NCBI RefSeq assembly: GCF_016481275.1
Contig: NZ_JAEMNW010000001.1
Span: forward strand, 868,001 to 932,000
DNA length: 64,000 bases
Origin: Antrihabitans auranticaus
Lineage (GTDB): Bacteria > Actinomycetota > Actinomycetes > Mycobacteriales > Mycobacteriaceae
Direction: 5' to 3'
Each line of letters begins with the position of its first letter. Position 1 is the stretch's first letter. The notes beneath the pieces were generated by a model. That model was not told the origin of the DNA, searched no databases, and was given only the letters and a program-made list of their open reading frames with translations. Below, piece after piece: positions 17,420 through 26,459 of the stretch. Position numbers and translations under genes: made by a program.

Positions 17420-18475
17420 TCAGCCGGTCGCCGACGCGGTTAGCGCGCTGACGAACTCGCCGACTTCGGCCAACGATTCCCGACCTTCCGGAACGAGATC
17501 GGCGGCGAGCTGGAACATATGAATCAGGCCGGGCCACAGCTTCACAGTTGATTCGACGTCTTCCGCGCCGAGTTTTGTATGCAGTGCCAGGGCGTCGACA
17601 GACAAGATTTCGGACTCGGCAGCGTGGATGAGCACCGGCGGAAGACCGCCCAGGGTCGCGTTGATCGGCGACAGACGCGCCGCATCGGCGATGCTCGATG
17701 CGAGTACGTGTTCCGCCATCAAGCGGCCGCCGCTCAGCGGCCAGGCACCGGTGATCGGAATGGCGGCGTCGAGGCGAGCGCGCGGGTCGGCAAGCTTCGT
17801 CGTCGGATCGAAATCGACCCAGGGGCTCAGCAGAACCAGACCTGCGGGTTGGCACAGCCCGGCATCGCGGACGGCCAGCGCGGTGGCGAGTGCGACCGCA
17901 CAGCCACCGGAGTCGCCGCCGAACACCATGCGACTCGGGTCGAGTCCAGTGGCGAGCAACGCACGGTATGCGAGGAGACCATCGGCCACCGCGTCCGCGA
18001 ACGTGTGCTCGATCTGCAGGCGGTACTCGACGCTGTATGCAGGCGTAGCGGCCTCCGCGGACAGTCGCGACAGCAGTCGCCGGTGTGAGTTGAACCCGCC
18101 GGCCACCAATCCCCCGCCGTGGAACCACACGATCGCCGCCTCGGCTTCGGGGTCGACACCTGGGCCGGTCACCTTCTCGATTCGCAGCCCGGACGGTGGG
18201 GCGTACATCATCTCGACGACGCTGCCGCGAACGGGAACCAGCGGCCGGGCGATGTAGTCCGCGACGGCAACGGGCCATTGGATGAACCTGGATTTGGCAG
18301 TGCCCGCAGGACCGATCGCGACCAGCATTCCGTACAGGCTGATCAGGCCGTTGAGAGTCGGTTTGATGAGTATCCGGCTCGTGCGGTGCAGAACTCCGGC
18401 TTGTCGGCTGGGTGGTCCGGCGTGCACGAGGACCGCATTCGCGCGAGTGCCGGTGGCGAGTGGATCAGTGCTCAT
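17420..18475 (-). CDS. alpha/beta hydrolase (hormone-sensitive-lipase family)
   Basis: Esterase of 351 residues. The oxyanion motif HGGG is in WFHGGGLVAGG, the nucleophile serine in FGGDSGGCAVALA, the acid probably in AAESEILSVDA and the histidine near WPGLIHMFQL. The N-terminal cap region of about 100 residues is typical. The start overlaps the end of the upstream BVMO gene by 11 bases. A BVMO followed by an esterase is the classical arrangement for ketone breakdown: the ester made by oxygen insertion is then hydrolysed. LipR in the mycobacterial mymA operon is a comparable partner. Confidence 0.9.
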   Translation of the reverse strand: MSTDPLATGTRANAVLVHAGPPSRQAGVLHRTSRILIKPTLNGLISLYGMLVAIGPAGTAKSRFIQWPVAVADYIARPLVPVRGSVVEMMYAPPSGLRIEKVTGPGVDPEAEAAIVWFHGGGLVAGGFNSHRRLLSRLSAEAATPAYSVEYRLQIEHTFADAVADGLLAYRALLATGLDPSRMVFGGDSGGCAVALATALAVRDAGLCQPAGLVLLSPWVDFDPTTKLADPRARLDAAIPITGAWPLSGGRLMAEHVLASSIADAARLSPINATLGGLPPVLIHAAESEILSVDALALHTKLGAEDVESTVKLWPGLIHMFQLAADLVPEGRESLAEVGEFVSALTASATG

Positions 18476-20282
18476 GAGGGAAGTCCTTCGAGAGTTCCAG
18501 CTCCGCCAATTCCGCATCGAGGTCGGCGCCTGCACGGGCCTGCCGGAGGCCCGACAGCAACGGCTCGAGCGCAGCGCCGCGCGCACGATCATCGGTAGCC
18601 GCGAGAATGGATTCGCTCGCACGGCGCACAGCGCCGGCGCCGATGAGGCTCGTCACGAGGTCGTCGTTGACCACCGCCGCAGCAACAGAGCGCCGATCCG
18701 CGTGCCGGAAGAGCAACTGGTACAGGTGAATCCACCGCGGCCGCCGCTTTGCGGAGACTGGGGGCAGCGCATCCGCACCACCGAGGGCGGCGAACCGGTA
18801 GTCGTTTGCCACGTCGAAGGTGTTGTTGTCGAACCACGCCTTCACCGTCGAACTCGGCCTGATGAGGGGCACATCGCCGTGCGGGTCGAAAAAATAGCCC
18901 TCTTTGGCGTTGCAGTTGTTGTTGTAGAAGGCCGTGTATTTCATATGGCTGAGGCAATATTGGAAATACCGTTCGTTCGCCTCTTCGGTGACCTGTATTT
19001 CCGTCGCGCCACGGCGCTGCGCTTCGGCGACGCACCGGATCAGATGGCGTGCACTGAAGTCGACGGAAAGCGCGTACGAGTGACCGGTGAAGCTGTACGG
19101 ACCGATCGGCAGAAAAGCGTTCGGTGCCACCGGCACGCTCGCCCCGTGAAACGCGCGAATTCGTTCGCGCTGGAACAACTCTCGAAGATCTTCCCCAGCC
19201 CGCCCGAGCAGCGGCAACGGCGGCTGGTCTTCGAACCCGCGGAAACCTGTGGCCATGACGATCATGTCGACCGGGCGGTGGACGCCGTCCACCGTCCAGA
19301 TGCCGTCGGCGTCGATCCGCTCGATCCCGTCGGTCACCAACTCGACGTTGTCCCGGTTGAACGTCGGGTAGTACTTGTTCGACACGGTCGGGAATGTGCA
19401 CCCCCAACCCGATCGCGGGCGGAGCCTTGTGCGAAGCTCTTTGTCGCGGACTCCGATTCGCATATTCAGCAGGCACATCCATTCGATCACTCGAACGATG
19501 AACGGTGCCCGCGTGTAGTAGACGAGTCCCGCAGTCTTGACCAGTTCCGCGGCACCGTGGATGAGGAGCGCGAGACCTTTCAGCGAGCCCGGGAAGCGCC
19601 GGAAGAACTTGCGAACCAGTTCCGGCACAGGAGGATCCGGCCGCGGCATGATCCAGGACGGGGTGCGCTGGTACACGTGCAGCCGCGCGACGTCGGGGGC
19701 AACTGCCGGCACGACCTGGACCGCCGAAGCCCCGGTACCGATCACCGCGACCCGCTTACCCTTGTAGTCATAGTCGTGGTTCCACCTGGCAGTGTGCATC
19801 ACCGTGCCCGAGAACGATTCCAGGCCTGGCACATCGGCCATCTTGGGCTTCTGCAGCAGACCCCACCCGCCGATGACGTAGCGGCAGGTGACGCTGTGGC
19901 CGGTGTCGAGATGTGCCCGCCACAAGTGGTTGGCCTCGTCATATTCTGCGCTGAGAATCTCCACGCCGAGAATGGCGTGGTCGCGCAAACCGTACTTTGC
20001 GACGCAGTGGTCGACGTACTCCTTGATTTCGTGCCCGAGCGGGAATGTCTTCCGCCACTCCGGATATTGCTCGTCGTGGAAGGTGTAGAGCACTCCGGGC
20101 AGGTCCACAGCGATACCCGGATAGGTGTTGACGTGCCAGGTGCCACCGAAGTCGACATCCTTGTCGACCATCACGAAGTCCTGAATTCCCGCCTGGGCGA
20201 GCGCAATTGCGGTGCCGATGCCGGCATAGCCCGCGCCGAGGATGGCGAACTGGAAGTCCGGCGTCTCGAACTCGGTCGTCAT
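18465..20282 (-). CDS. Baeyer-Villiger-type flavin monooxygenase with C-terminal extension
   Basis: A 605-residue flavoprotein, about 100 residues longer than the BVMO at 14535. FAD motif GAGYAGIG (16-23), fingerprint FSGTVMHTARW (157-167, His163 present) and NADPH motif GTGASA (182-187) are intact. The last 80 or so residues after FDVANDYRFAALGG (KRRPRWIHLYQ onward) are helical and charged, and belong to no domain I recognise. It starts at ATG 20282, overlapping the stop of the membrane protein gene, and its end overlaps the esterase start. It is the central oxidation enzyme of this operon. Confidence 0.92.
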   Translation of the reverse strand: MTTEFETPDFQFAILGAGYAGIGTAIALAQAGIQDFVMVDKDVDFGGTWHVNTYPGIAVDLPGVLYTFHDEQYPEWRKTFPLGHEIKEYVDHCVAKYGLRDHAILGVEILSAEYDEANHLWRAHLDTGHSVTCRYVIGGWGLLQKPKMADVPGLESFSGTVMHTARWNHDYDYKGKRVAVIGTGASAVQVVPAVAPDVARLHVYQRTPSWIMPRPDPPVPELVRKFFRRFPGSLKGLALLIHGAAELVKTAGLVYYTRAPFIVRVIEWMCLLNMRIGVRDKELRTRLRPRSGWGCTFPTVSNKYYPTFNRDNVELVTDGIERIDADGIWTVDGVHRPVDMIVMATGFRGFEDQPPLPLLGRAGEDLRELFQRERIRAFHGASVPVAPNAFLPIGPYSFTGHSYALSVDFSARHLIRCVAEAQRRGATEIQVTEEANERYFQYCLSHMKYTAFYNNNCNAKEGYFFDPHGDVPLIRPSSTVKAWFDNNTFDVANDYRFAALGGADALPPVSAKRRPRWIHLYQLLFRHADRRSVAAAVVNDDLVTSLIGAGAVRRASESILAATDDRARGAALEPLLSGLRQARAGADLDAELAELELSKDFPHEH

Positions 20283-21106
20283 CGTCGGGCGCTCTCGGTG
20301 AGCTGTGCGTTCAGTCGCGCCAGACCCGCAGGCAGCTCCTGCATGATCAGGTAGACCGAGAGGATAAGGATGAACGGAACAGGTCCGACGGTCGGTCCGC
20401 CGAGCGAGACCAGTCCGTTCATCGCGTTCAGCGGTCCCACGAGGGTGAAGCATCCGAACCACGCCAGCCCGTTCGTCACGCAAGTGAACGCCGCGAACCA
20501 GTTCAACCAGCTTGGAAACACGTTGCCACGGCGCGAGATCACGATGAACGACACGAAGAAGGGAATCCACAGGGCACCAAGCATGTAGGCCGAGGCGAAC
20601 GTGACGACGTGTAGAGCGTGGATGATCTCGTCGCTGACGTGGTCGACGAGCAGAATGTTCGCCGCGAAAATTCCTATCTCGAGGGCGAAGAAGATGATCA
20701 GCGCGGCGTCGCTTGCGAAGCCGATCCAGCTCATCCGATGCCCCGGACTCGTGTCTGCGGGGTACAGCTTGCTCGCTACAGCCCCGCTCACACAGAGCAG
20801 AACGATGATCACGATGCCGGCAAGGAACATCGCAGCCTTCAACAGCACGGTGTATTCGCGCATGAAGTCCGAGATCGTCGAAGCCGACGAACCGTCGGGC
20901 AGGATCGTGACGTAAAGGGTCAGTAGCGCGGCGACCGCCCCAAGCGCCACTGCGCCGACGACGAGGTACGTCAGTCGTTGCAGCAGGCCACGTTGCGCCC
21001 AGCGGTCCAACAGGGAGATCAGCGCGGGGAGTGGGGGAATACGCCAGATTGCGGAAACCTTCTGCGGTGCAGCTTCTTCGATGGGTTCGAGCGTTTGCAC
21101 GGACAA
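20279..21106 (-). CDS. unknown multi-pass membrane protein
   Basis: A 275-residue protein with about seven hydrophobic spans (YLVVGAVALGAVAALLTLYV; AAMFLAGIVIIVLLCVSGAV; IIFFALEIGIFAANILLV; and others), with small soluble ends. I do not recognise the family. The start is TTG at 21106, supported by AGGAGA five bases upstream; no ATG or GTG fits. It sits between the CMD-fusion gene and a BVMO and overlaps the latter by four bases. It may therefore be a transporter or membrane anchor for this pathway; that is inference. Confidence 0.8.
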   Translation of the reverse strand: MSVQTLEPIEEAAPQKVSAIWRIPPLPALISLLDRWAQRGLLQRLTYLVVGAVALGAVAALLTLYVTILPDGSSASTISDFMREYTVLLKAAMFLAGIVIIVLLCVSGAVASKLYPADTSPGHRMSWIGFASDAALIIFFALEIGIFAANILLVDHVSDEIIHALHVVTFASAYMLGALWIPFFVSFIVISRRGNVFPSWLNWFAAFTCVTNGLAWFGCFTLVGPLNAMNGLVSLGGPTVGPVPFILILSVYLIMQELPAGLARLNAQLTESARR

Positions 21107-21118
21107 TGGATTCTCCTG

Positions 21119-22108
21119 TCAGGACCGAGCGAAGTCGGCAACGAGTACGGGCATCAAGCGTGAGATTCTGTGCACACGAGTCGACATCGACTGCGTCTGC
21201 GTTGCATCGAGGATCCGGGGCGATTCGAGCGTGTGTGTGCGGTCGCCGATTCGAACCTCGGCTGTGCCTGCAGCGAGGACGTCTGCGACCCAGCGACGGC
21301 GATTGCCGTACGGCAAAGGGATTGCGACCGAACGCCCCTCGTCGAGGGTCAATACGCTGACCGACCGGCCGTTGATTCCGACCGTGCCATAGGGCGACTG
21401 ACCGATCACATCGAGCATCTGCGCTATTCGACTTTCCGCACCGCGGAACGCCGCTGGCAATAGCGCGTCGCTGTCGTCGCCGCGGCGAGTGAGCATGAGT
21501 GGCGCCCAGTTGTAGCGTTTCTCCTCCGGTTGCAGGCCAACGGAATTGAAGAGCATCGCCAACTGGTCGTAGAGGCCGATGACGAAGAACAGTTCGGCAG
21601 TGCGGCGATTGTCGAGATAGGGCTCGAGCTCTTTCCAGGTGACGTCGCCGATCCGGTGATCCGCCTGGATCTCGTCGACGGCACGCAGCAAAGCTCGTTG
21701 CTCGTCGGTCCAGCCGGGTTCGTCGGGTCCGCGAGTGACGCGCTCGATCGTCTCGGGCGAAATGCCGCCGAGACGGGAAACATGGAAATGGACGTACCAC
21801 TCGTAGCGGCCGTGAGCGTTCCAGATGGTCCGGAGGATCACGAGTTGGATGTTCGGGTCGCGGCGACGGCGCAACGGTGTGATCGACGCACCGTAGACGA
21901 ACCAGGGCCACAGCAACCACGGGTTCAGCGAAAGTGCCTCTGCACCTTTGACGCTCGGGGTTCCCAGCACCACACCGGCAGCGCGGTGTGCCAGCCAGTT
22001 AAGGGGCCCGACGTCGGAGAGCTTGCCTAGTTCTATCCGTGGTTCGGAAATCTCGAACTGGCCGCTGTTCAGAGTGCGTTCGAGGATGGGTGAACCGTCG
22101 GCGGTCAT
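21119..22108 (-). CDS. carboxymuconolactone decarboxylase-like / deazaflavin-reductase-like fusion
   Basis: A 329-residue protein of two parts. Residues 1 to about 190 resemble the AhpD/CMD fold (LVILRTIWNAHGRYEWYVHFHVSR; ISPETIERVTRGPDEPGWTDEQRALLRAVDEI), but the CxxC of peroxidase-type members is absent. Residues from about 240 resemble the C-terminal half of DUF385, the F420-dependent nitroreductase-like family (VAIPLPYGNRRRWVADVLAAGTAEVRIGDRTH). The fusion is unusual. It starts at ATG 22108 within the upstream FMO stop and ends 12 bases before the TTG of the membrane protein. It could decarboxylate or reduce the ring-opened product of the flanking monooxygenases. Confidence 0.7.
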   Translation of the reverse strand: MTADGSPILERTLNSGQFEISEPRIELGKLSDVGPLNWLAHRAAGVVLGTPSVKGAEALSLNPWLLWPWFVYGASITPLRRRRDPNIQLVILRTIWNAHGRYEWYVHFHVSRLGGISPETIERVTRGPDEPGWTDEQRALLRAVDEIQADHRIGDVTWKELEPYLDNRRTAELFFVIGLYDQLAMLFNSVGLQPEEKRYNWAPLMLTRRGDDSDALLPAAFRGAESRIAQMLDVIGQSPYGTVGINGRSVSVLTLDEGRSVAIPLPYGNRRRWVADVLAAGTAEVRIGDRTHTLESPRILDATQTQSMSTRVHRISRLMPVLVADFARS

Positions 22109-23664
22109 ACCGAAACCACCGTCGTCGCGGACCGGTCGGAACCCGCAAGAGCGGAGAACGAGTAGTCGCTCCGATCGAAGTAGCGCACGGCGAACCAGCT
22201 GAAGACGCCCAGGCTCGGCCGCAGGAAGGGCGCGTCGCCGTGCTCGTCGATGTAGTAACTGTTGGAGCCCGTGCAGCCGGCGCTCTTGAACACCTCGCCC
22301 TCGACCTTGCGGAGTGTGTCGTTCAAGAATCGACGATGCGCGTGCACTGTCGGCGCAACCCGCGTCGCACCCCGCTTACGTGCCTCTTGCACCACTTCGG
22401 CAGCGTGGGTGACGCCCAGATCGATTGTGCCGAACCATGATGCACCGGATACGCCGTAGGGTCCGGGGACAAGAAAGAGGTTCGGGAATTGCGGAAGCGT
22501 CGAACCCTGATACGCCTGTTTACGATCGACATTCCAGAGGGTGGCAAGGTCTGCACCGTCGACACCCCGGATCGCGTACGGCAAGTCGAAAACCTTGAAA
22601 CCCGTTGCCAGCACGAGGGCGTCGACCTTGCGGGTGTGCCCCGACACGGTCTGGATTCCGTCGACCGTCACGCGTTCGATCGGGTCCGTGATCAGGTCGA
22701 CGTCGGGACGGTTGAACGTGGGCAGGTACGTATTGGAGAACGAGGGCCGTTTGCAACCGAACTCGTAATCGGGCGTCAACTTCTGGCGAGTTTCTCTGTC
22801 CTGCACTTGCATTCGGAGCTGCGCCCGGCACACTGCGCCCATCGCCTTGGACAGTGCCGGCAGCCGGCTGTGGTAGACCGCGCCGAGAATGACGGTGCCG
22901 TCGCTGCCCGCCGTGGTCAGCAGCCGAACACCGCGCTGGACGAGCGGCACATTTGCGAAGACCCACTGCACAGCCGACGGAACCGCAACGTCAGGCTTCG
23001 GGATCACCCAGATCGGGGTCCGCTGATAGACGTCCAATTGCGCTGTCTCCGGGGCGATCGACGGAATGATCTGCAGCGCACTCGCACCGGTGCCGATGAC
23101 TGCCACCCGCTTACCGCGGAGGTCGTAGTCGTGATCCCAACTCGCCGAACGCAAGATTTTGCCCTCGAAGTCGGCGAGGCCTGGAATGCTCGGCTCGACG
23201 GGCGTCACGAGGACGCCGTGGCAGGAGATCAGAAACCGCGCGCTCAAGGTTGCGCCGTTACCGAGAGTGACACGCCAGATGTGATTGCTGTCGTCGAACT
23301 CCGCGACCTCGACTGCAGTGTTCAGCATGAGATGATCGCGAAGATCGTACCGATCCGCGACGTCGGACGCGTACGACATCAGCTCGGCCCCCGGCGCGAA
23401 AACCCTTGACCAGTAAGGGTTCTGCTCGAAGTGGTACGAGTAGGTGAACGACGGAATGTCCACTCCTACACCGGGGTAGGTGTTGTCCCGCCACGTCCCA
23501 CCGACATCGCCGCGTCGCTCGATGATGACGAAGTCCTCGATTCCCAGCTCTTTGAGCTTGACGCCGGCGCCGAGTCCAGCGAAGCCCGCTCCGACGACGA
23601 CCACCTCGTAGTCCGGCTGTAGCGGTCCGTCGAGTCGATCCGAGGCTGCGGATTCACGTGACAT
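22105..23664 (-). CDS. BVMO-like flavin monooxygenase with altered fingerprint
   Basis: A 519-residue flavoprotein leading the operon. FAD motif GAGFAGLG (25-32), GGTWRDNTYPGVGVDIPSF and NADPH motif GTGASA (191-196) are intact. In the Baeyer-Villiger fingerprint FxGxxxHxxxW the sequence reads FEGKILRSASW, so the His is Arg172. That His is thought to aid NADPH-driven domain movement, so catalysis may differ (slower, oxidase-like or N/S-oxygenation). ATG 23664 has GGAAGG 11 bases upstream; a GTG at 23676 is an alternative. It overlaps the CMD fusion by four bases. Confidence 0.88.
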   Translation of the reverse strand: MSRESAASDRLDGPLQPDYEVVVVGAGFAGLGAGVKLKELGIEDFVIIERRGDVGGTWRDNTYPGVGVDIPSFTYSYHFEQNPYWSRVFAPGAELMSYASDVADRYDLRDHLMLNTAVEVAEFDDSNHIWRVTLGNGATLSARFLISCHGVLVTPVEPSIPGLADFEGKILRSASWDHDYDLRGKRVAVIGTGASALQIIPSIAPETAQLDVYQRTPIWVIPKPDVAVPSAVQWVFANVPLVQRGVRLLTTAGSDGTVILGAVYHSRLPALSKAMGAVCRAQLRMQVQDRETRQKLTPDYEFGCKRPSFSNTYLPTFNRPDVDLITDPIERVTVDGIQTVSGHTRKVDALVLATGFKVFDLPYAIRGVDGADLATLWNVDRKQAYQGSTLPQFPNLFLVPGPYGVSGASWFGTIDLGVTHAAEVVQEARKRGATRVAPTVHAHRRFLNDTLRKVEGEVFKSAGCTGSNSYYIDEHGDAPFLRPSLGVFSWFAVRYFDRSDYSFSALAGSDRSATTVVSV

Positions 23665-23961
23665 GAGCGCGCCCACCTTCCATTCCGGGGACGCCGGTGC
23701 CGCTTCTCGCAGCCTCGTCGCCCGATGTGAGAATGACGGTACTATTTATATAACTGACACGTCAACCACATATTTATTTCTGCTGCTCAGAGCAGATTAC
23801 GAGGGCCCCCCTCATGCGGTCCGGGTTCCCGGCTCAGGCCTGATTCTGTTCTCGTCAGGAGTGACACACAGGGCGCAAAATGCGGCGTTCGGGAAAACCC
23901 CGGAAACGTGCCGCGTCCACGCGTACGGTCAGTGCAATTCAGACAAGCCGAGGAGTGCGCG
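23665..23961. promoter_or_regulatory. divergent promoter region, AT-rich, with TGACACGTCA
   Basis: This 297-bp gap separates the minus-strand BVMO operon from the plus-strand methyltransferase. It contains an AT-rich block at about 23740-23780 (TACTATTTATATAACTGACA) and the near-palindrome TGACACGTCA at 23755-23764, with TTGACG readable on the minus strand. No gene is seen. An AGGAG at 23951-23955 serves the methyltransferase. Confidence 0.5.
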
Positions 23962-25005
23962 ATGGACACGGACGAGGGCAATTCGCCGGCTGAGCAAGGT
24001 GCGCCTGATCCGGGCGCCATCCTGCAACTGGGAACCGCATTCTGGGCATCGAAGACGTTGCTGAGCGCGATCGAGCTCGGGTTGTTCACGGAACTCGCAT
24101 CAGGTCCGCTCGGGGCGGACGACCTGGGAGACCGCCTCGGCCTGCATCAGCGCAGCCGCCTGGACTTCTTCGATGCACTCGTTGCACTGAAGATGCTGGA
24201 CCGCACCGATGGCGGATACGCGAACACCCGGGACGGCGATCTGTTTCTCGACCGGAACAAGCCCTCCTACGTCGGCGGAATCCTCGAGATGATGAATGCG
24301 CGCCTTTTCGAATTCTGGAACGGGCTCACAGACGGCTTACGAACCGGCGAACCGCAGAACGAGATAAAGCTCGGTGGCGCAACGTTGTTCGACGCGATCT
24401 ACAGCGACGACGCTGCGCTTCGCCAGTTCCTCCGCGCGATGAGTTCGATCAGCGCGGGTTCGGCGCAGGCGATCGCTGCCGGATTCCCGTGGGAGCGCTA
24501 TTCGACCGTCATCGACATCGGCTGCGCGGAGGGATGCGTTCCCGTCGCCATAGCTCGTGCCCACCCGCACATCACCGGTGGCGGTTTCGATCTGCAGCAG
24601 GTGCAGCCCGTCTTCGAGGACTACGTCGAAGCCGCGGGCCTGAGCGACCGGCTGAAATTCCATCCGGGGGATTTTTTCGCCGATCCGCTGCCGAGAGCGG
24701 ATGTGCTGGTGATGGGCCATATCCTGCACGACTGGAATCTCGAGGAGAAGCGCGGCTTGCTCGAGAAAGCGTTCAACGTCCTCGACGACGGCGGGGTTCT
24801 CATCGTTTACGAAGCAATCATCGACGACGACCGAAGGGAGAATGCGTTCGGCCTGTTGATGAGCCTGAACATGCTCATCGAGAGCCCGGGCGGATTCGAC
24901 TACACCGGAGCCGACTGTCAACGCTGGATGCGCGAAGCCGGTTTCTCGCACACCTACGTACAGCACCTCGCCGGCCCCGAGTCGATGGTCGTCGGCATCA
25001 AGTGA
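23962..25005 (+). CDS. O-methyltransferase (winged-helix dimerising, class I SAM)
   Basis: SAM-dependent methyltransferase, 347 residues. The N-terminal dimerisation winged helix ([21 protein letters not shown]) is followed by the SAM fold with motif [11 protein letters not shown] and the typical late motif [14 protein letters not shown], whose HDW is found in plant-type and antibiotic O-methyltransferases. The acidic partner in [13 protein letters not shown] is also conserved. ATG 23962 has AGGAG six bases upstream. Divergent transcription from the BVMO operon suggests a role in the same pathway or in product detoxification, but the substrate is unknown. Confidence 0.88.
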   Translation: MDTDEGNSPAEQGAPDPGAILQLGTAFWASKTLLSAIELGLFTELASGPLGADDLGDRLGLHQRSRLDFFDALVALKMLDRTDGGYANTRDGDLFLDRNKPSYVGGILEMMNARLFEFWNGLTDGLRTGEPQNEIKLGGATLFDAIYSDDAALRQFLRAMSSISAGSAQAIAAGFPWERYSTVIDIGCAEGCVPVAIARAHPHITGGGFDLQQVQPVFEDYVEAAGLSDRLKFHPGDFFADPLPRADVLVMGHILHDWNLEEKRGLLEKAFNVLDDGGVLIVYEAIIDDDRRENAFGLLMSLNMLIESPGGFDYTGADCQRWMREAGFSHTYVQHLAGPESMVVGIK

Positions 25006-25055
25006 CGCAGACACCGGATCCCCCTCTGCCGAAGGCCCACCACCGTCGCCGCGCC

Positions 25056-25676
25056 TCACCGCAGCAACGCTTTCGCACCGCCCGAGAACGCAGAGTCGTG
25101 TAGTTCGATCGAGGCCGGGACCGCGTCCTTCGGAATGTCGAAAACAACGGTGACCGAGATCTTGTTGCCGGGATTGATCTCCGCGCTGAGCGATCCCGGC
25201 TCGTTGACGTTGATTTCAGCTTCCCAGTCGTTGGAAAATTCGCGGCCCTGAGTGTCGTAGAGCTTCTGGTTCTGGCCGAAGTAGGTCTGTGGCTCATCGC
25301 TGGTGTTTGTGACGTCGAGCCTGACGAGGACGAACTGGCCCTGTGCGTCCTTCTCGAGGTACTCGTTGTCACCCACCGTGGTCTGGCCGATGTCGACGTT
25401 CGTCACGACGAAACCGAACTTGCCGTCGCGGACCTCGGAGCCGAGTGCGGCACCGTTGTCTTCGGCCGATTGGCTCGATGCCGAATCTCCGGACGAGGAG
25501 GAGTCGTCCTTGTCCTTGTCGCCGCCGCCCGAGACCGCGACGACGATGAGGATCACGACCACGACGCCGGCGATCATGATCCACTTCGGGAACTTCTTCT
25601 TCGGCGGCACGAACTGCGGCGGCTGGCCGTACTGAGGCGGATGCTGGCCGTACTGCGGGGGTGGTTGCTGCGTCAT
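25056..25676 (-). CDS. membrane-anchored DUF4352 protein
   Basis: A 206-residue protein. A Pro/Gln/Tyr-rich cytosolic head (QPPPQYGQHPPQYGQPPQF) is followed by one membrane span (IMIAGVVVVILIVVAVS), a Ser/Asp-rich linker and an exported immunoglobulin-like DUF4352 domain (FVLVRLDVTNTSDEPQTYFG; ISVTVVFDIPKD). The function is unknown; such proteins are common on the mycolata envelope. It is the first of three minus-strand small envelope-type genes, each separately spaced. Confidence 0.8.
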   Translation of the reverse strand: MTQQPPPQYGQHPPQYGQPPQFVPPKKKFPKWIMIAGVVVVILIVVAVSGGGDKDKDDSSSSGDSASSQSAEDNGAALGSEVRDGKFGFVVTNVDIGQTTVGDNEYLEKDAQGQFVLVRLDVTNTSDEPQTYFGQNQKLYDTQGREFSNDWEAEINVNEPGSLSAEINPGNKISVTVVFDIPKDAVPASIELHDSAFSGGAKALLR

Positions 25677-25713
25677 CGAAAGGCTCCGTTCTGCGAATGT
25701 TGCTGTTTACGAA

Positions 25714-26046
25714 CTACGTAAGGGTCTGTGTCATAACCTGGCCGAACTCGTTGACGGTCAGCGCAACGCGATGCTCCTTCTGCGTGAAGGCGACCGCAAT
25801 CCAGATGAGCCCCCAGAATCCACAGGTGAGCACGGTGAGTATCAAGTGCAGGGTGTGGTTCGGCTTCGTTCCGGATGCGACGGTAGCCGTTGTGTCGGTT
25901 TGCGATTCGACGCGACCCTGCAGGCTCGCAACGGTCGCGAAAACCGCGTTGGACAGCGCCTGACGACGTTCCTCGATGGACACCACCCGGTACAGGTTCT
26001 GCGGTGGCGGTTGATTCGATTCGAACTGCTGATAGTGGTCTGACAT
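25714..26046 (-). CDS. small membrane protein with superinfection-immunity-like span
   Basis: A 110-residue protein. A soluble Gln/Pro-containing N-terminus is followed by one long hydrophobic segment (LHLILTVLTCGFWGLIWIAV, preceded by KPNHT) and a short tail. The NHxLHLxLTxxTCGxW pattern is common in actinobacterial DUF2510-associated proteins and resembles phage T4 superinfection-immunity-like proteins. The role is unknown. Start ATG 26046 follows GGAAG nearby. Confidence 0.65.
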   Translation of the reverse strand: MSDHYQQFESNQPPPQNLYRVVSIEERRQALSNAVFATVASLQGRVESQTDTTATVASGTKPNHTLHLILTVLTCGFWGLIWIAVAFTQKEHRVALTVNEFGQVMTQTLT

Positions 26047-26096
26047 AGCCTCTTCCTTTGGATGGGCGCTGGTGCGCCGAGTGGGATCAGGTATCG

Positions 26097-26459
26097 CTAT
26101 GAACCGAAGGATCCGGTCGACGGCGCCGGCGAGGGTTGCATTACCCAGTTCCCGCACCACTCGGTCTTGAAAGCAACGTCGGTGGGCTTGATCGCGACGA
26201 CGATTCGGGCCGAATGTGTGTAGTCACTTGCGATTACGTCCTCGTACTCGCCACTGAACCCGGACAGTCGTTCCCAGCTGCAGCCCATGTAGTCGTCCCA
26301 CGGTCCAGTCGTGACCCAGATTCCGGGAAAGATGTCCACCCCGACGACAAAGATGCCGTCTTGGCGCATTGTCGTCTGCGGTGCGGCCGATGCAGGGCCC
26401 GCGACTGTCACCATCGCGGCCGCCGCGGTGCATGTTGCGACAAAAAGCTTGGTACGCAT
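26097..26459 (-). CDS. secreted protein with signal peptide
   Basis: A 120-residue protein. A clear Sec signal peptide (MRTKLFVATCTAAAAMVTVA, cleavage likely after ASAAP, about residue 27) leads a mature domain of about 93 residues with two cysteines (MGCSW; EWCGNW) that could form a disulphide. The mature part (GIFVVGVDIFPGIWVTTGPW) resembles short exported actinobacterial proteins of unknown function. It is probably envelope-associated or extracellular. Confidence 0.75.
   Translation of the reverse strand: MRTKLFVATCTAAAAMVTVAGPASAAPQTTMRQDGIFVVGVDIFPGIWVTTGPWDDYMGCSWERLSGFSGEYEDVIASDYTHSARIVVAIKPTDVAFKTEWCGNWVMQPSPAPSTGSFGS

Noticed and set aside
18282-20354. A 690-codon plus-strand open frame
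   Set aside because: It lies wholly antisense to the BVMO and esterase, has Arg/His/Asp-rich low-complexity translation, and contains no domain motif; the minus-strand genes show intact FAD and fingerprint motifs.
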